A stretch of 6,496 nucleotides of DNA from Acidobacteriaceae bacterium (GCA_003154055.1 PMCH01000352.1:1-6496), one strand, 5' to 3'; positions 1-6,078 are shown, counted from the stretch's first letter. A program made the numbers and translations. The notes: generated by a model from the letters alone, not told the origin.

Positions 1-99
1 CCGCCCGCTCCTGCCCTCCCCCTGGAGGTCGCGCGCCGGACGAGCGAAAAGTATCTCGAGGCTTATCGTCAACTGACCGGACGCGAGTTGGAGGTCTAG
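1..99 (+). CDS. purC: Phosphoribosylaminoimidazole-succinocarboxamide synthase (SAICAR synthase), C-terminal end only
   Basis: Frame 1 is open from the window edge to the TAG at 97-99 and gives 32 residues. They include the stretches LPLEV, RTSEKYLEAYRQLTG and a final RELEV. This matches the usual tail of the longer SAICAR synthases, where a helix of the form TSEKYxEAYxxLTG closes the protein. The enzyme joins aspartate to CAIR with ATP in cytoplasmic purine synthesis. The catalytic part lies outside the window, so the call rests on the tail alone. It is supported by the cvpA-family gene that starts 24 bases after the stop and is probably co-transcribed. Another protein with a similar terminal helix cannot be fully excluded. 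Confidence 0.75.
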   Translation, partial: PPAPALPLEVARRTSEKYLEAYRQLTGRELEV

Positions 100-123
100 G
101 GCCGAGCGCCTGGAATCGCAAAA

Positions 124-672
124 ATGGGCGTAGCGGACTGGATTATTCTCGCGTTCCTGGCATTGTCGGTGGCTGGTGCCGCCATGGAAGGCTTCTTTCG
201 GGCAGCCTTCGGATTGGCCGGCTTGGTCGTCGGATATTTGATCGCCGCATGGCAGTATCGCCGCCTTGCGGACTGGTTTGAGCCTTACGTAAAGAACCCC
301 TGGTTGGGGGAGATCGCTGGCTTCCTCATCATCTTTTTCGCGGTATTGATCCTGGCCGCGGTCGCGGGCCGGATCGCTCGCTGGGTGATGAAGGAAGTGG
401 GTTTGACGTTGGTGGACCGGGTTCTGGGCGCAGTGCTGGGTTTGCTGCGCGGCGCCCTGGTGGTCGCGATTGTGCTGGTCGCTACGGCGGCATTTACGCC
501 GGCGTCGCGCTGGTTGGCGGGGTCGCAGTTGGCTCCCTATTTCCTGGTGGTCGGTAGGGCGGCCATCTGGGTGGCGCCGGCGGAGTTGCGCCACAGGTTC
601 TATCAGGGTCTGGACTACCTGCGGCAGCCGCATCCAGCCGTCGCGCCCCAGCCGGCCGGGCCGCCGAAGTAG
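124..672 (+). CDS. cvpA: CvpA family integral membrane protein
   Basis: The protein has 182 residues, the usual size for the CvpA/colicin V production family. Four hydrophobic segments are visible at about residues 5-22, 27-43, 64-84 and 102-122. The motif VDRVLGAVLGLLRGALVV (98-115) at the entry to the fourth segment is the family's typical LDRxLGaxxGLLRG signature. The tail after 125 is soluble and ends Pro-rich (169-181). CvpA proteins sit in the inner membrane. In E. coli the gene is linked to purF and to colicin V export, and it also affects envelope stress tolerance, but the molecular role is unsettled. The ATG at 124 has only a weak GGAA (112-115) as ribosome binding site. The short gap after purC suggests translation from a shared transcript. 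The family call is firm; the function in this organism is not known. Confidence 0.88.
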   Translation: MGVADWIILAFLALSVAGAAMEGFFRAAFGLAGLVVGYLIAAWQYRRLADWFEPYVKNPWLGEIAGFLIIFFAVLILAAVAGRIARWVMKEVGLTLVDRVLGAVLGLLRGALVVAIVLVATAAFTPASRWLAGSQLAPYFLVVGRAAIWVAPAELRHRFYQGLDYLRQPHPAVAPQPAGPPK

Positions 673-719
673 CGCTTCATAAGCGGTATACGGAATTTAA
701 GGTGTGGAAGCGAGGGACA

Positions 720-998
720 GTGAAAGATCAACTCGAAGCACTCATTTTTCAAATGTACAAGAGCAACATTCTCTATTCCGAAGCCGTGCGTGAATTCAAG
801 AAGCGCTTCATCCTTACTGTGCTCGAGGAAAACAAGGGCAACCAGTGCAAGGCGGCCCGTGAATTGGGTATGCACCGCAACACCCTCAGCCGCACCATGC
901 AGGAACTCAGGATTGACGTGCGCCAGTTGCGCAGTATCGCCAAGCGTCCCCCGCGCAGTGCGCGTCCGGTGACCTTCGAGAAGAAAGCCGCCCGCTAG
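720..998 (+). CDS. Small Fis-type helix-turn-helix DNA-binding protein
   Basis: From the GTG at 720 the product has 92 residues. Residues 27-66 form a Fis-type HTH (HTH_8): a helix around FILTVLEENKGN, then CKAARELGMHRNTLSRTMQEL with the Ala-Ala, Leu-Gly and Arg-Asn-Thr-Leu positions typical of the recognition helices of Fis and NtrC-type activators. There is no AAA+ or receiver domain, so it acts alone, probably as a dimeric DNA-binding protein. The last 25 residues are basic and Pro/Arg-rich. I prefer GTG 720 (MKDQLEAL) because GAGG at 712-715 lies just before it, although the spacing of 4 is short. A GTG at 702 would add six residues. The gene follows cvpA by 47 bases and may share its transcript. 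Its targets are unknown. Confidence 0.85.
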   Translation: MKDQLEALIFQMYKSNILYSEAVREFKKRFILTVLEENKGNQCKAARELGMHRNTLSRTMQELRIDVRQLRSIAKRPPRSARPVTFEKKAAR

Positions 999-1150
999 CA
1001 CCACCCAGAGAGCAGTCCCGAAATCGGCATAGGGAAAACGGTCACCCGTCCACCCCATACGATCCTTGTTTATCGGCTCGCGCCTTTGATCCGCGCTTGC
1101 CGGATTGCGCACGGGACTTCCACCCTGGGCAGTCCCACCCGTTCGGAGCA
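999..1150. other. Convergent intergenic region without a gene
   Basis: This lies between the stop of the HTH gene and the minus-strand terminator. It contains an imperfect hairpin, GGGACT at 1113-1118 with AGTCCC at 1131-1136, but no T-run follows it on the + strand, so it is not a convincing terminator. No supported reading frame is seen. The 3' end of the purC-cvpA-HTH transcript is therefore not defined by the sequence. Confidence 0.5.
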
Positions 1151-1182
1151 AAAAAGAAAGGGCGGCCGCAAAAGGCCGCCCT
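1151..1182 (-). terminator. Rho-independent terminator of the FecR-domain gene
   Basis: Positions 1160-1167 (GGGCGGCC) and 1174-1181 (GGCCGCCC) form a perfect 8-bp GC stem around a 6-base loop. An A:T pair can extend the stem. On the minus strand it is followed by TTTCTTTTTT (1159 down to 1150), the classic U-tract. It lies about 21 bases past the stop codon at 1203-1205. On the + strand no T-run follows, so it should work mainly for the minus-strand gene, although the stem may also slow transcription coming from the HTH gene. Confidence 0.88.
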
Positions 1183-1202
1183 CATCCCCGAAAGAAAGCA
1201 GC

Positions 1203-2552
1203 TTAGTGGGGCTTTCCGGTGCGCACCGGAGGTGATGGCATGCGCGGAGCTGAAGGGGGTGCAGACGGCGTACGCGGAGGGGAAACCTGCCGCGATCCGC
1301 TCGACCGCGATCCTTCTCCACCCGACGAGCGCACCCTCGATGATGGTGGAACTGGAGCGACTGGCACCGAAGGTTCCGTCCTCACCACCACCGGACGATC
1401 ACTCTTGGTCGACTCACGGGCAACGCGATCCAGGTTGCGGACCGATCCCCGCGGTACGCCCAGACCGGCGGAATCGCGGTTGATTGTCAGCCGTCTTGGC
1501 ACTCCGGCTGGCGGATTCACCGAGAGCCCCTGCCCCACCATGACCGTGGACCGCGACCGTACCGGAGGTTGCGGCACCACTGTCCGCCGCGGCGGATTTA
1601 CCATCCGCGGCATGGCGTACCAGCTATTCCAGTAACCCGGCTGCCACATCCAGCCGTATCCTGGAACAAAAGCCCAGTTGCCGTAGCGATAGGGCATCCA
1701 TCCCCACGGATAAGCCGACACCCACATGTAGCCCTGGCCCGGATAATACGCCCAGCCGCCGTCCTGGTACGGACTCCAGCCCGCGCCCACAAAGTAGGGC
1801 TGCCAACCCCAACCGTAGCCCGGAACATTCATGTAGTTGCCGTAATAATTCAGGTCGCTCATGCCATACGCATAGGGGGATTGAGCGTCATAGGTCTTGT
1901 TGCTCGCGTAGCGATCGTGATACTCGATCTGTTGCTTGTCCCAGTCGTCCGAGGCGTCTTCCTCGAAGCTCTTGTCCAAGGCGTAACTGTCGTTGTTGGC
2001 GAGATCAAAAGTCGCGCTATGCTTCTTGCCGATCTCCACTTTTCCGGCGGGACCTTGGACCTCGACGCCTCCGTTCAAGGCCGCGAGCGTGGCCTCGCTC
2101 GCATCCAGATCCACACGGATGTGAGCAGCCTCAGTCAGAGTCACCGACTCGCGCGCAAAGTTCAGCGTGAGTCGATCCCCCTTCTTGGGACGCGCATTCA
2201 CGTACACTCTGCCCTTCGTGAGTTCCACCGTGCTCAGCTTCTGGCCGTCGTCCCCCAGAACAAGGCGCGGGAATTCGATCTCACTGTTGGTCACCAGGTG
2301 CAGCACGCTGCCGTCTTCGAACTCCACTTCGGCGCGGCCATCGTCACCTGTTTTCAGTCTTGAACCCTCCACCACCGGCAGGTTCAGGAACGCTTTCTCG
2401 AAGCCATCGCCGCGATCCATTTGCACGCTGCCTTCAACGTTGCTCAAGCGCACAATGCGCGCCTTCGATTCCGCCGAGGCCCCACTCACCATCAGCGCCC
2501 CGAGCAGAACCACCAAAACCAGCAACTGCTTTCCCACATTCCGGACTGCCAT
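1203..2552 (-). CDS. Secreted FecR-domain protein with Trp/Tyr/Gly-rich repeats (DUF6600-like)
   Basis: The 449-residue product starts with a signal peptide: a hydrophobic core at 9-22 and a likely cleavage after Ala-Ser-Ala at 27. A FecR-type domain follows at about 33-150, with VEGSVQ, VVEGSRLKTGDDGRAEVEFEDGS-like features (60-82) and a later beta strand rich in the family's pattern. An acidic linker (about 195-230) precedes a W/Y/G-rich region (235-310) made of roughly 26-residue repeats, as in DUF6600-type proteins. The tail (317-449) is rich in Pro, Ser and Arg and looks disordered. The ATG at 2552 has GGGAG seven bases upstream. No ECF sigma factor or TonB receptor gene is adjacent and no transmembrane helix follows the FecR domain, so this is unlikely to be a classical iron-signalling anti-sigma factor. 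It is more likely an exported surface or matrix protein. The exact role is unknown. Confidence 0.85.
   Translation of the reverse strand: MAVRNVGKQLLVLVVLLGALMVSGASAESKARIVRLSNVEGSVQMDRGDGFEKAFLNLPVVEGSRLKTGDDGRAEVEFEDGSVLHLVTNSEIEFPRLVLGDDGQKLSTVELTKGRVYVNARPKKGDRLTLNFARESVTLTEAAHIRVDLDASEATLAALNGGVEVQGPAGKVEIGKKHSATFDLANNDSYALDKSFEEDASDDWDKQQIEYHDRYASNKTYDAQSPYAYGMSDLNYYGNYMNVPGYGWGWQPYFVGAGWSPYQDGGWAYYPGQGYMWVSAYPWGWMPYRYGNWAFVPGYGWMWQPGYWNSWYAMPRMVNPPRRTVVPQPPVRSRSTVMVGQGLSVNPPAGVPRRLTINRDSAGLGVPRGSVRNLDRVARESTKSDRPVVVRTEPSVPVAPVPPSSRVRSSGGEGSRSSGSRQVSPPRTPSAPPSAPRMPSPPVRTGKPH
1644..1850 (-). repeat. Protein-level tandem repeat region in the FecR-domain protein
   Basis: Codons 235-303 encode three successive copies of a unit of about 26 residues. 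The two clearest copies are residues 259-277 and 285-303, both of the form W-x-P-Y-x-x-G-x-W-A-[YF]-x-P-G-x-G-x-M-W. A weaker copy ends at Trp250 with YYGNY and VPGYGWGW. The terminal Trp residues fall at 250, 277 and 303. Confidence 0.75.
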
Positions 2553-2582
2553 AGAGCATCTCCCGGGACTAATCCCTAAACT

Positions 2583-2610
2583 GTTAGAACACGTGACGAG
2601 TCAACAAGTT
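2583..2610 (-). promoter_or_regulatory. Candidate promoter of the FecR-domain gene
   Basis: Reading the minus strand, AACTT (2610-2606) is followed after 17 bases by TCTAAC (2588-2583). This resembles the -35/-10 pair of ECF (sigma-E-type) promoters. Overlapping it is TTGACT (2604-2599), a near-consensus housekeeping -35 without a good -10 at the right distance. The start codon lies about 30 bases further on. A small inverted repeat GGGA/TCCC (2565-2576) abuts the ribosome binding site. This is a reading by eye only. Confidence 0.25.
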
Positions 2611-2807
2611 GCCGCAAGAATCTTGAACGCCTGCCCGCTTCCCTGCACTCCAGAAGTTGGCGCAACCCATTCAGAAATTGGGCCCTAAGTGCAAAGCCAT
2701 GAGAACAAACCTGTTAACTACTCTGCACTGGACTGGTGGCTGCATGGAGTGTGGAAGGCTCGGGGTCCTAAGTCAAGCGGTTTTCTTGCTGGGCAGAAAT
2801 CGCGGTC
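2611..2807. other. Intergenic region with a short direct repeat and imperfect hairpin
   Basis: No supported gene is seen here. GGTCCTAAGTC (2764-2774) and GGTCCTAGTC (2804-2813) form an imperfect direct repeat 40 bases apart; the second copy contains the stop codon of the YdeI-type gene. Between them an imperfect hairpin (2777-2786 with 2795-2803) lies just past that stop on the minus strand. It lacks a clean U-tract, so it is only a weak terminator candidate. Confidence 0.35.
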
Positions 2808-3506
2808 CTAGTCTTCCCGCGCTGGTTTCTTCCGGTTGGCTTTCTTCTCTGCGAGTTCGGCCGCAGCCTGCAACACCTTTTCCACGCGCCGGGCTCGCGC
2901 TTCTGGACTCCGGTAGTAAAAAATCGCGATCAATTGCCCTCGCCGCTGCACCGCCGACATCAGTTCCCATCCCTCCCGGGCCAGCGGATCCCGCGCAAAC
3001 GCCACCCGCAGGATCGGCGGCAACTCGCGTTCGGCTTCCATGGTCGAAAACAACTGCTCGGCGACCTGCTCGGCGCGGCGCACGCGGGCTTCAGCGCTCT
3101 TCACCCCCGTCACCCAGTCCGCGATCCACTTCCGCGTGGAATAGTTGAGCTTGTCATACCACCGTCCAAGCGCGCGTTCTTCCGCAAAGACGCGCTTCAT
3201 CTCTGCCGGTACTGTGACCACGCGCTCCTCCGTGTCCAGTTCCAGCCGGAACTTCGCCTTGGTTCCCTCAGCGACTTTGGCGCCGCGCTGCATTTGCTTA
3301 TTGATCAGCAGGAAGTGTCCGCCGGCGCGCGTAGGAAACAGCGAGGTCCGGAACGGAAATCCGTTGATCTCGCCCTTGACCTTCGGCCGGCCTCCCGCGC
3401 CCCACGTTTCGCGAACATCAAACGGCACGTGCGCGATCACCCAACTCAACCGCGAGCCCATGCGAACCAGCGGAGCCTGGAACGATTTTTCCCTGGACTT
3501 GGTCAT
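2808..3506 (-). CDS. YdeI/OmpD-associated (OmdA) family protein with DUF1905 domain
   Basis: From the ATG at 3506 the product has 232 residues and no signal peptide. Residues about 17-97 form a DUF1905-type domain, with VPFDVRETWGAGGRPKVKGEINGFPFRTSLFP-type features and a GGHFLLINKQMQ strand. Residues about 103-152 match the OmdA/YdeI helical domain (WYDKLNYSTRKWIADWV, then SAEARVRRAEQV). Residues 166-216 look like a second, diverged copy ending in SPEARARRVEKV. The C-terminus is Lys-rich. YdeI in enterobacteria is linked to polymyxin and peptide resistance through OmpD, but the biochemical function of the wider family is not known. A GTG at 3551 would add 15 residues unlike the family's N-terminus, and I therefore reject it. 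Neither start has a strong ribosome binding site. The gene follows the exported unknown protein after 81 bases and may be co-transcribed. Confidence 0.85.
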   Translation of the reverse strand: MTKSREKSFQAPLVRMGSRLSWVIAHVPFDVRETWGAGGRPKVKGEINGFPFRTSLFPTRAGGHFLLINKQMQRGAKVAEGTKAKFRLELDTEERVVTVPAEMKRVFAEERALGRWYDKLNYSTRKWIADWVTGVKSAEARVRRAEQVAEQLFSTMEAERELPPILRVAFARDPLAREGWELMSAVQRRGQLIAIFYYRSPEARARRVEKVLQAAAELAEKKANRKKPARED

Positions 3507-3587
3507 AGCTCGCAATTCGGGAATCACATCACCACAGAAGAGACGACGCACAGGCGGCGCCGCCTTACAGATGCCGTCAATTGCCCT

Positions 3588-4277
3588 CTACTTGCCCGCG
3601 CCTTCCGGGCCCGACCTCAAAGGCTTTCCGGCCCGCCCCAGCAGTCGCTGTGCCCGCGCCCGGCTGACGTTCATCACCGACGAATCCGCCACGATCTGCT
3701 GCAGGATCGGCGCAATCGCCTGCAATTCCAACGGAGAACCGTTACGTGCCATCTCCTCGGTCCGCTTCAACTCCGCTTCCAAAGCCAGTTTCTGGTAGCG
3801 GTAGTCGTATTCCAGCCGGTGCCCGGTTTCGAGCGTGCCCGACAGCGCCTGGAACAGGCTGGTCAGTTCCTGCACCAACGGATCCGGAGAATAGTTGTAG
3901 GTCGACTCACCGCTGCGCTGCCCGTCTTTGTAGGTCAGGGTCTTTTTGCCCGTAAACGCCATGTTCTTGCGATGGGAATCGAGGTCGTGCTGGAAGTACT
4001 TCGCCCGGGCCGCCAGATCGAAAACCTTCTCGCGCGTCTCGGGAGACACCGAAAAATCGAAACTGAAGCTATCCGTCTCCTCGGAATCCGCAGCCACCTT
4101 GCCGCTCGACTGGTAGCGCGCCTGTCCATCCTCCCGGATCTCGACCGAATAATGTTCGGGCTGGGAGCCGGGGAAATCGAGCGTGAAGGTGACGGCCGGT
4201 TTGCCCGGAGCGCCCTGGGCACAGGCGAACGGCAAGAGAAGGGCCAGCAGACAAAAAACCTGGGATATGCGCACCAT
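3588..4277 (-). CDS. Exported protein of unknown function
   Basis: The 229-residue product has a signal peptide: short basic start, hydrophobic core at 7-17, and a likely signal peptidase I site after Ala-Cys-Ala at 20. The Cys at 19 is not in a good lipobox (Pro-Phe-Ala before it). Residues 28-135 are predicted mostly beta, including LDFPGSQPEHYSVEIREDG (33-51). This loosely recalls DUF6438-type proteins, which have a 'YsvxIxxDG' strand, but I do not claim membership. Residues 157-213 appear helical, and the last 16 are Gly/Pro-rich. I do not recognise the family. The ATG at 4277 lacks a clear ribosome binding site; the following GTG codon (second residue) is an alternative. The gene is co-directional with the HAF-like gene upstream and the YdeI-type gene downstream. 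Confidence 0.75.
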   Translation of the reverse strand: MVRISQVFCLLALLLPFACAQGAPGKPAVTFTLDFPGSQPEHYSVEIREDGQARYQSSGKVAADSEETDSFSFDFSVSPETREKVFDLAARAKYFQHDLDSHRKNMAFTGKKTLTYKDGQRSGESTYNYSPDPLVQELTSLFQALSGTLETGHRLEYDYRYQKLALEAELKRTEEMARNGSPLELQAIAPILQQIVADSSVMNVSRARAQRLLGRAGKPLRSGPEGAGK

Positions 4278-4330
4278 GAGCCGCTGTAATCATTGGGTAC
4301 GCAGGGAGGATTCGTCAAGGGGCAGGGGCA

Positions 4331-4387
4331 ATCAGCCTTCAGCCAAACCTGGGTTACACGATGGCTGATGGCTGACGGCTGATGGCT
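4331..4387. repeat. Heptamer tandem repeat with inverted partner
   Basis: Positions 4360-4387 are four head-to-tail copies of GATGGCT (the third is GACGGCT). The last copy overlaps the stop codon (4386-4388) of the HAF-like gene. Upstream at 4331-4345, ATCAGCCTTCAGCCA is the inverted form. It matches the complement of 4369-4383 at 14 of 15 positions, and of 4362-4376 at 13 of 15, so a hairpin with a loop of 16-23 bases can form. On the minus strand it follows the HAF-like gene, where it could stabilise or end the transcript. No U-tract is present. Confidence 0.7.
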
Positions 4388-5252
4388 ACTTACACACCGC
4401 CGTATACCCCGGCTGGTTCTTGAGCGTGTAGAACAGTTGTCCGGCGATCACTCCGCTATTGTTGATCCCACCCACGCTGGCGGATTTTGCGCCGGTATAA
4501 ACGACGCTGTAGAAAGTGTTGTTCTGGTAGATGAATCCCCAAGTGCGATCCGCGGACATATAGTTCCCCACGATCACGCCTGAAGTGTTCACATCGGTCA
4601 GTTCCGTCCCATAGACCGATTTTGGGTGGTCCACGACGGTAAATGCCCCGCTCTTCCAGAGGAAACCGTGCGTCTGGCTATCGGTGTAGTAGCCGACCAC
4701 CGTTCCGTTATCGCTGATAGCTTCAGGAACGGTTGAAACCGCGCCGGAATGCGCGATCGCCGTGTACTTGCCGTTCGCGAGTTGGAAGCCTTTCGATGTC
4801 GTCCCCTTCAGGTAGTTCCCAACCACGGTTCCGGACTTGTTGATGCCGGCAACCCAGGTATGCGTGGCCTTCGGATAGTTCAGGGTGGTGAAGTCCGAGC
4901 CTTGCTGGGCGAGACCGTGCATGGCGGGGGGCATCGCATTGTCCCGGTAGGAACCGACGTTGACCCCGCCGCTGCGGTGGCTGAACCACGTCATCCCGGA
5001 ATTTGGGGCGTTGAATATCGTGAATGTCCCGCTGGCATCGCGACTGAACGCCACCCATTGACTGTTGCTGTCCTGCAGTTCACCCACGACCGTTCCGGAA
5101 TCGTCGATTCCGTTGACCATGCTTAGGGTGTAGCCCGAGGGAGCCGAGAAGGGCGCAAATGTGCAGGATGCCTTCGGCTGGCTGGCGTACGAAAAGAGAC
5201 AAGAAGCAAGGCAGCATGCGGCGATCGAAAAACCAAATCGGGGGAAGCGCAT
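4386..5252 (-). CDS. Exported HAF-like repeat protein
   Basis: From the ATG at 5252 the product has 288 residues. The start is chosen because AGAGGA lies four bases upstream and a signal sequence begins there; the frame stays open to 5606, but that extension is Arg-rich and not protein-like. Export could be by signal peptidase I (Ser-Tyr-Ala, after 23) or as a lipoprotein (Leu-Ala-Ser-Cys at 15-18 fits a lipobox). The body holds six units with the core [GD]-[IV]-[ND]-x-S-G-x-V-V-G, with the closing Gly at 57, 100 (degenerate), 145, 187, 229 and 271, about 42 residues apart. This is the pattern of extracellular HAF-type repeats and suggests a beta-propeller-like fold. After the signal only Cys30 and Cys287 remain, near the two ends. 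The function is unknown; binding at the cell surface is a guess. Confidence 0.78.
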   Translation of the reverse strand: MRFPRFGFSIAACCLASCLFSYASQPKASCTFAPFSAPSGYTLSMVNGIDDSGTVVGELQDSNSQWVAFSRDASGTFTIFNAPNSGMTWFSHRSGGVNVGSYRDNAMPPAMHGLAQQGSDFTTLNYPKATHTWVAGINKSGTVVGNYLKGTTSKGFQLANGKYTAIAHSGAVSTVPEAISDNGTVVGYYTDSQTHGFLWKSGAFTVVDHPKSVYGTELTDVNTSGVIVGNYMSADRTWGFIYQNNTFYSVVYTGAKSASVGGINNSGVIAGQLFYTLKNQPGYTAVCK

Positions 5253-5508
5253 GAAATCCTCTATTCTTAGGGTCTCTTGCGTTGGATGACTTGCTACCAC
5301 GCTCGCTGCGCCGCCGCGAAATTCGCAGCTTTCGAAGCGAGGCGTGAACGGTTCAGGATACCGCGATACCCGCGTGGAATCTGCCCCGTTTGCCCAAACG
5401 AGTAGCCTTGTCCGGGACCCCATTTTGACCGCGGACACAGGTAACTTGACCAGCCACCGGGATGCGGATATGCAGCCAGCGTTGGCGGACGCGAACGCCT
5501 CGATTACC
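5253..5508. other. Intergenic region between ruvC and the HAF-like gene
   Basis: No supported gene is seen. Nested inverted repeats occur at 5302-5341: CTCGCT (5302-5307) with AGCGAG (5336-5341), and CTGCG (5306-5310) with CGCAG (5325-5329), which overlap and so are alternatives. They would lie in or upstream of the leader of the HAF-like gene. TAAGAAT (plus-strand complement near 5265) could be a -10, but I see no matching -35. No intrinsic terminator for ruvC is evident. Confidence 0.35.
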
Positions 5509-6003
5509 CTACGCCCGCTGCCGTTCTTTCGTCGCCGCCGTGTGCAGATGGCAAATGGCAATCGCCAGCGCATCCGCCGCATCCGGCGGCTCAGGAATCT
5601 CGTCAAGCTTCAACAGCCGCGCCACCATCTGCTGCACCTGATGTTTCTCGGCCCGGCCGTAACCCACCACCGCCGACTTGATCGAAAGCGGCGAGTATTC
5701 GGCCACTTCCAACCCGGCGGCGGCCGCAGCCAGCATGGCCACGCCGCGCACCTGTCCCAGCTTCAACGCCGACTTTACATTCACTGCGTAAAACACATCT
5801 TCAATCGCCACGCGGTCTGGCCGGTGCTCGACGATCAGCTCCTGCAAGCGGTCGTAGATGTGCGACAGCCGCGCCGCCATGGCCTCGCGCGCCGAGAGCT
5901 TGATCGCGCCGCAATCCACGCACACCAGCCGGTCGTCCACCAGCAACTCGACGACGCCGTACCCCGTGTATTCCGTCCCGCAGTCAATGCCCAGCACGCG
6001 CAT
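5509..6003 (-). CDS. ruvC: Crossover junction endodeoxyribonuclease RuvC
   Basis: The 164-residue product matches RuvC in length and motifs. The four acidic catalytic residues are visible: Asp7 in GIDCG, Glu68 in AIEDVF, and Asp141 and Asp144 in DAADALAIAICH. EDVFYAVNVKSALKLGQVRG (68-87) is the family's characteristic block, and YSPLSIKSAVVGYGRAEKHQV covers the conserved P-x-x-I-K and G-x-G-x-A-x-K-x-Q positions. RuvC is a dimeric, Mg-dependent RNase H-fold nuclease that cuts Holliday junctions moved by RuvAB. ruvA and ruvB are not next to it in this window. The ATG at 6003 has no visible ribosome binding site, while TACACT (minus strand, 6018-6013) is a plausible -10 about ten bases upstream, so the mRNA may have almost no leader. 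Confidence 0.96.
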   Translation of the reverse strand: MRVLGIDCGTEYTGYGVVELLVDDRLVCVDCGAIKLSAREAMAARLSHIYDRLQELIVEHRPDRVAIEDVFYAVNVKSALKLGQVRGVAMLAAAAAGLEVAEYSPLSIKSAVVGYGRAEKHQVQQMVARLLKLDEIPEPPDAADALAIAICHLHTAATKERQRA

Positions 6004-6078
6004 GTTGTTGGCAGTGTAACGCCCGAAATGCGTCTTTGTGGACTTGTTTCGACCTGAACATTGAGGAGGGCACCATAC

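Noticed and set aside
679..701. GTATAC-containing stretch as a promoter for the HTH gene
   Set aside because: It is only a partial -10 match and no -35 is at a suitable distance; the close gap to cvpA makes read-through more likely.
1113..1136. GGGACT/AGTCCC hairpin as a + strand terminator of the purC-cvpA-HTH transcript
   Set aside because: The stem has only 6 bp with a 12-base loop, and no T-run follows.
1569..2363. 264-codon open frame on the + strand opposite the FecR-domain gene
   Set aside because: The minus-strand gene has a signal peptide, domain, ribosome binding site and terminator; the antisense frame has none of these.
3507..3551. GTG start at 3551 for the YdeI-type gene
   Set aside because: The added 15 residues (MRRLFCGDVIPELRA) do not fit the family start, while MTKSREKSFQA at 3506 does.
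2934..4289. 451-codon open frame on the + strand opposite the YdeI-type and unknown exported genes
   Set aside because: Its translation is Arg/His/Leu-rich without domain features, and it spans two well-supported minus-strand genes and their gap. It is typical of an antisense open frame in GC-rich DNA.
5253..5606. N-terminal extension of the HAF-like protein up to 5606
   Set aside because: The extension is Arg-rich, overlaps ruvC and would bury a signal sequence; ATG 5252 has a good ribosome binding site.
5344..6057. 237-codon open frame on the + strand opposite ruvC
   Set aside because: ruvC has all catalytic residues; the antisense product is Arg/His-rich with no recognisable motif.
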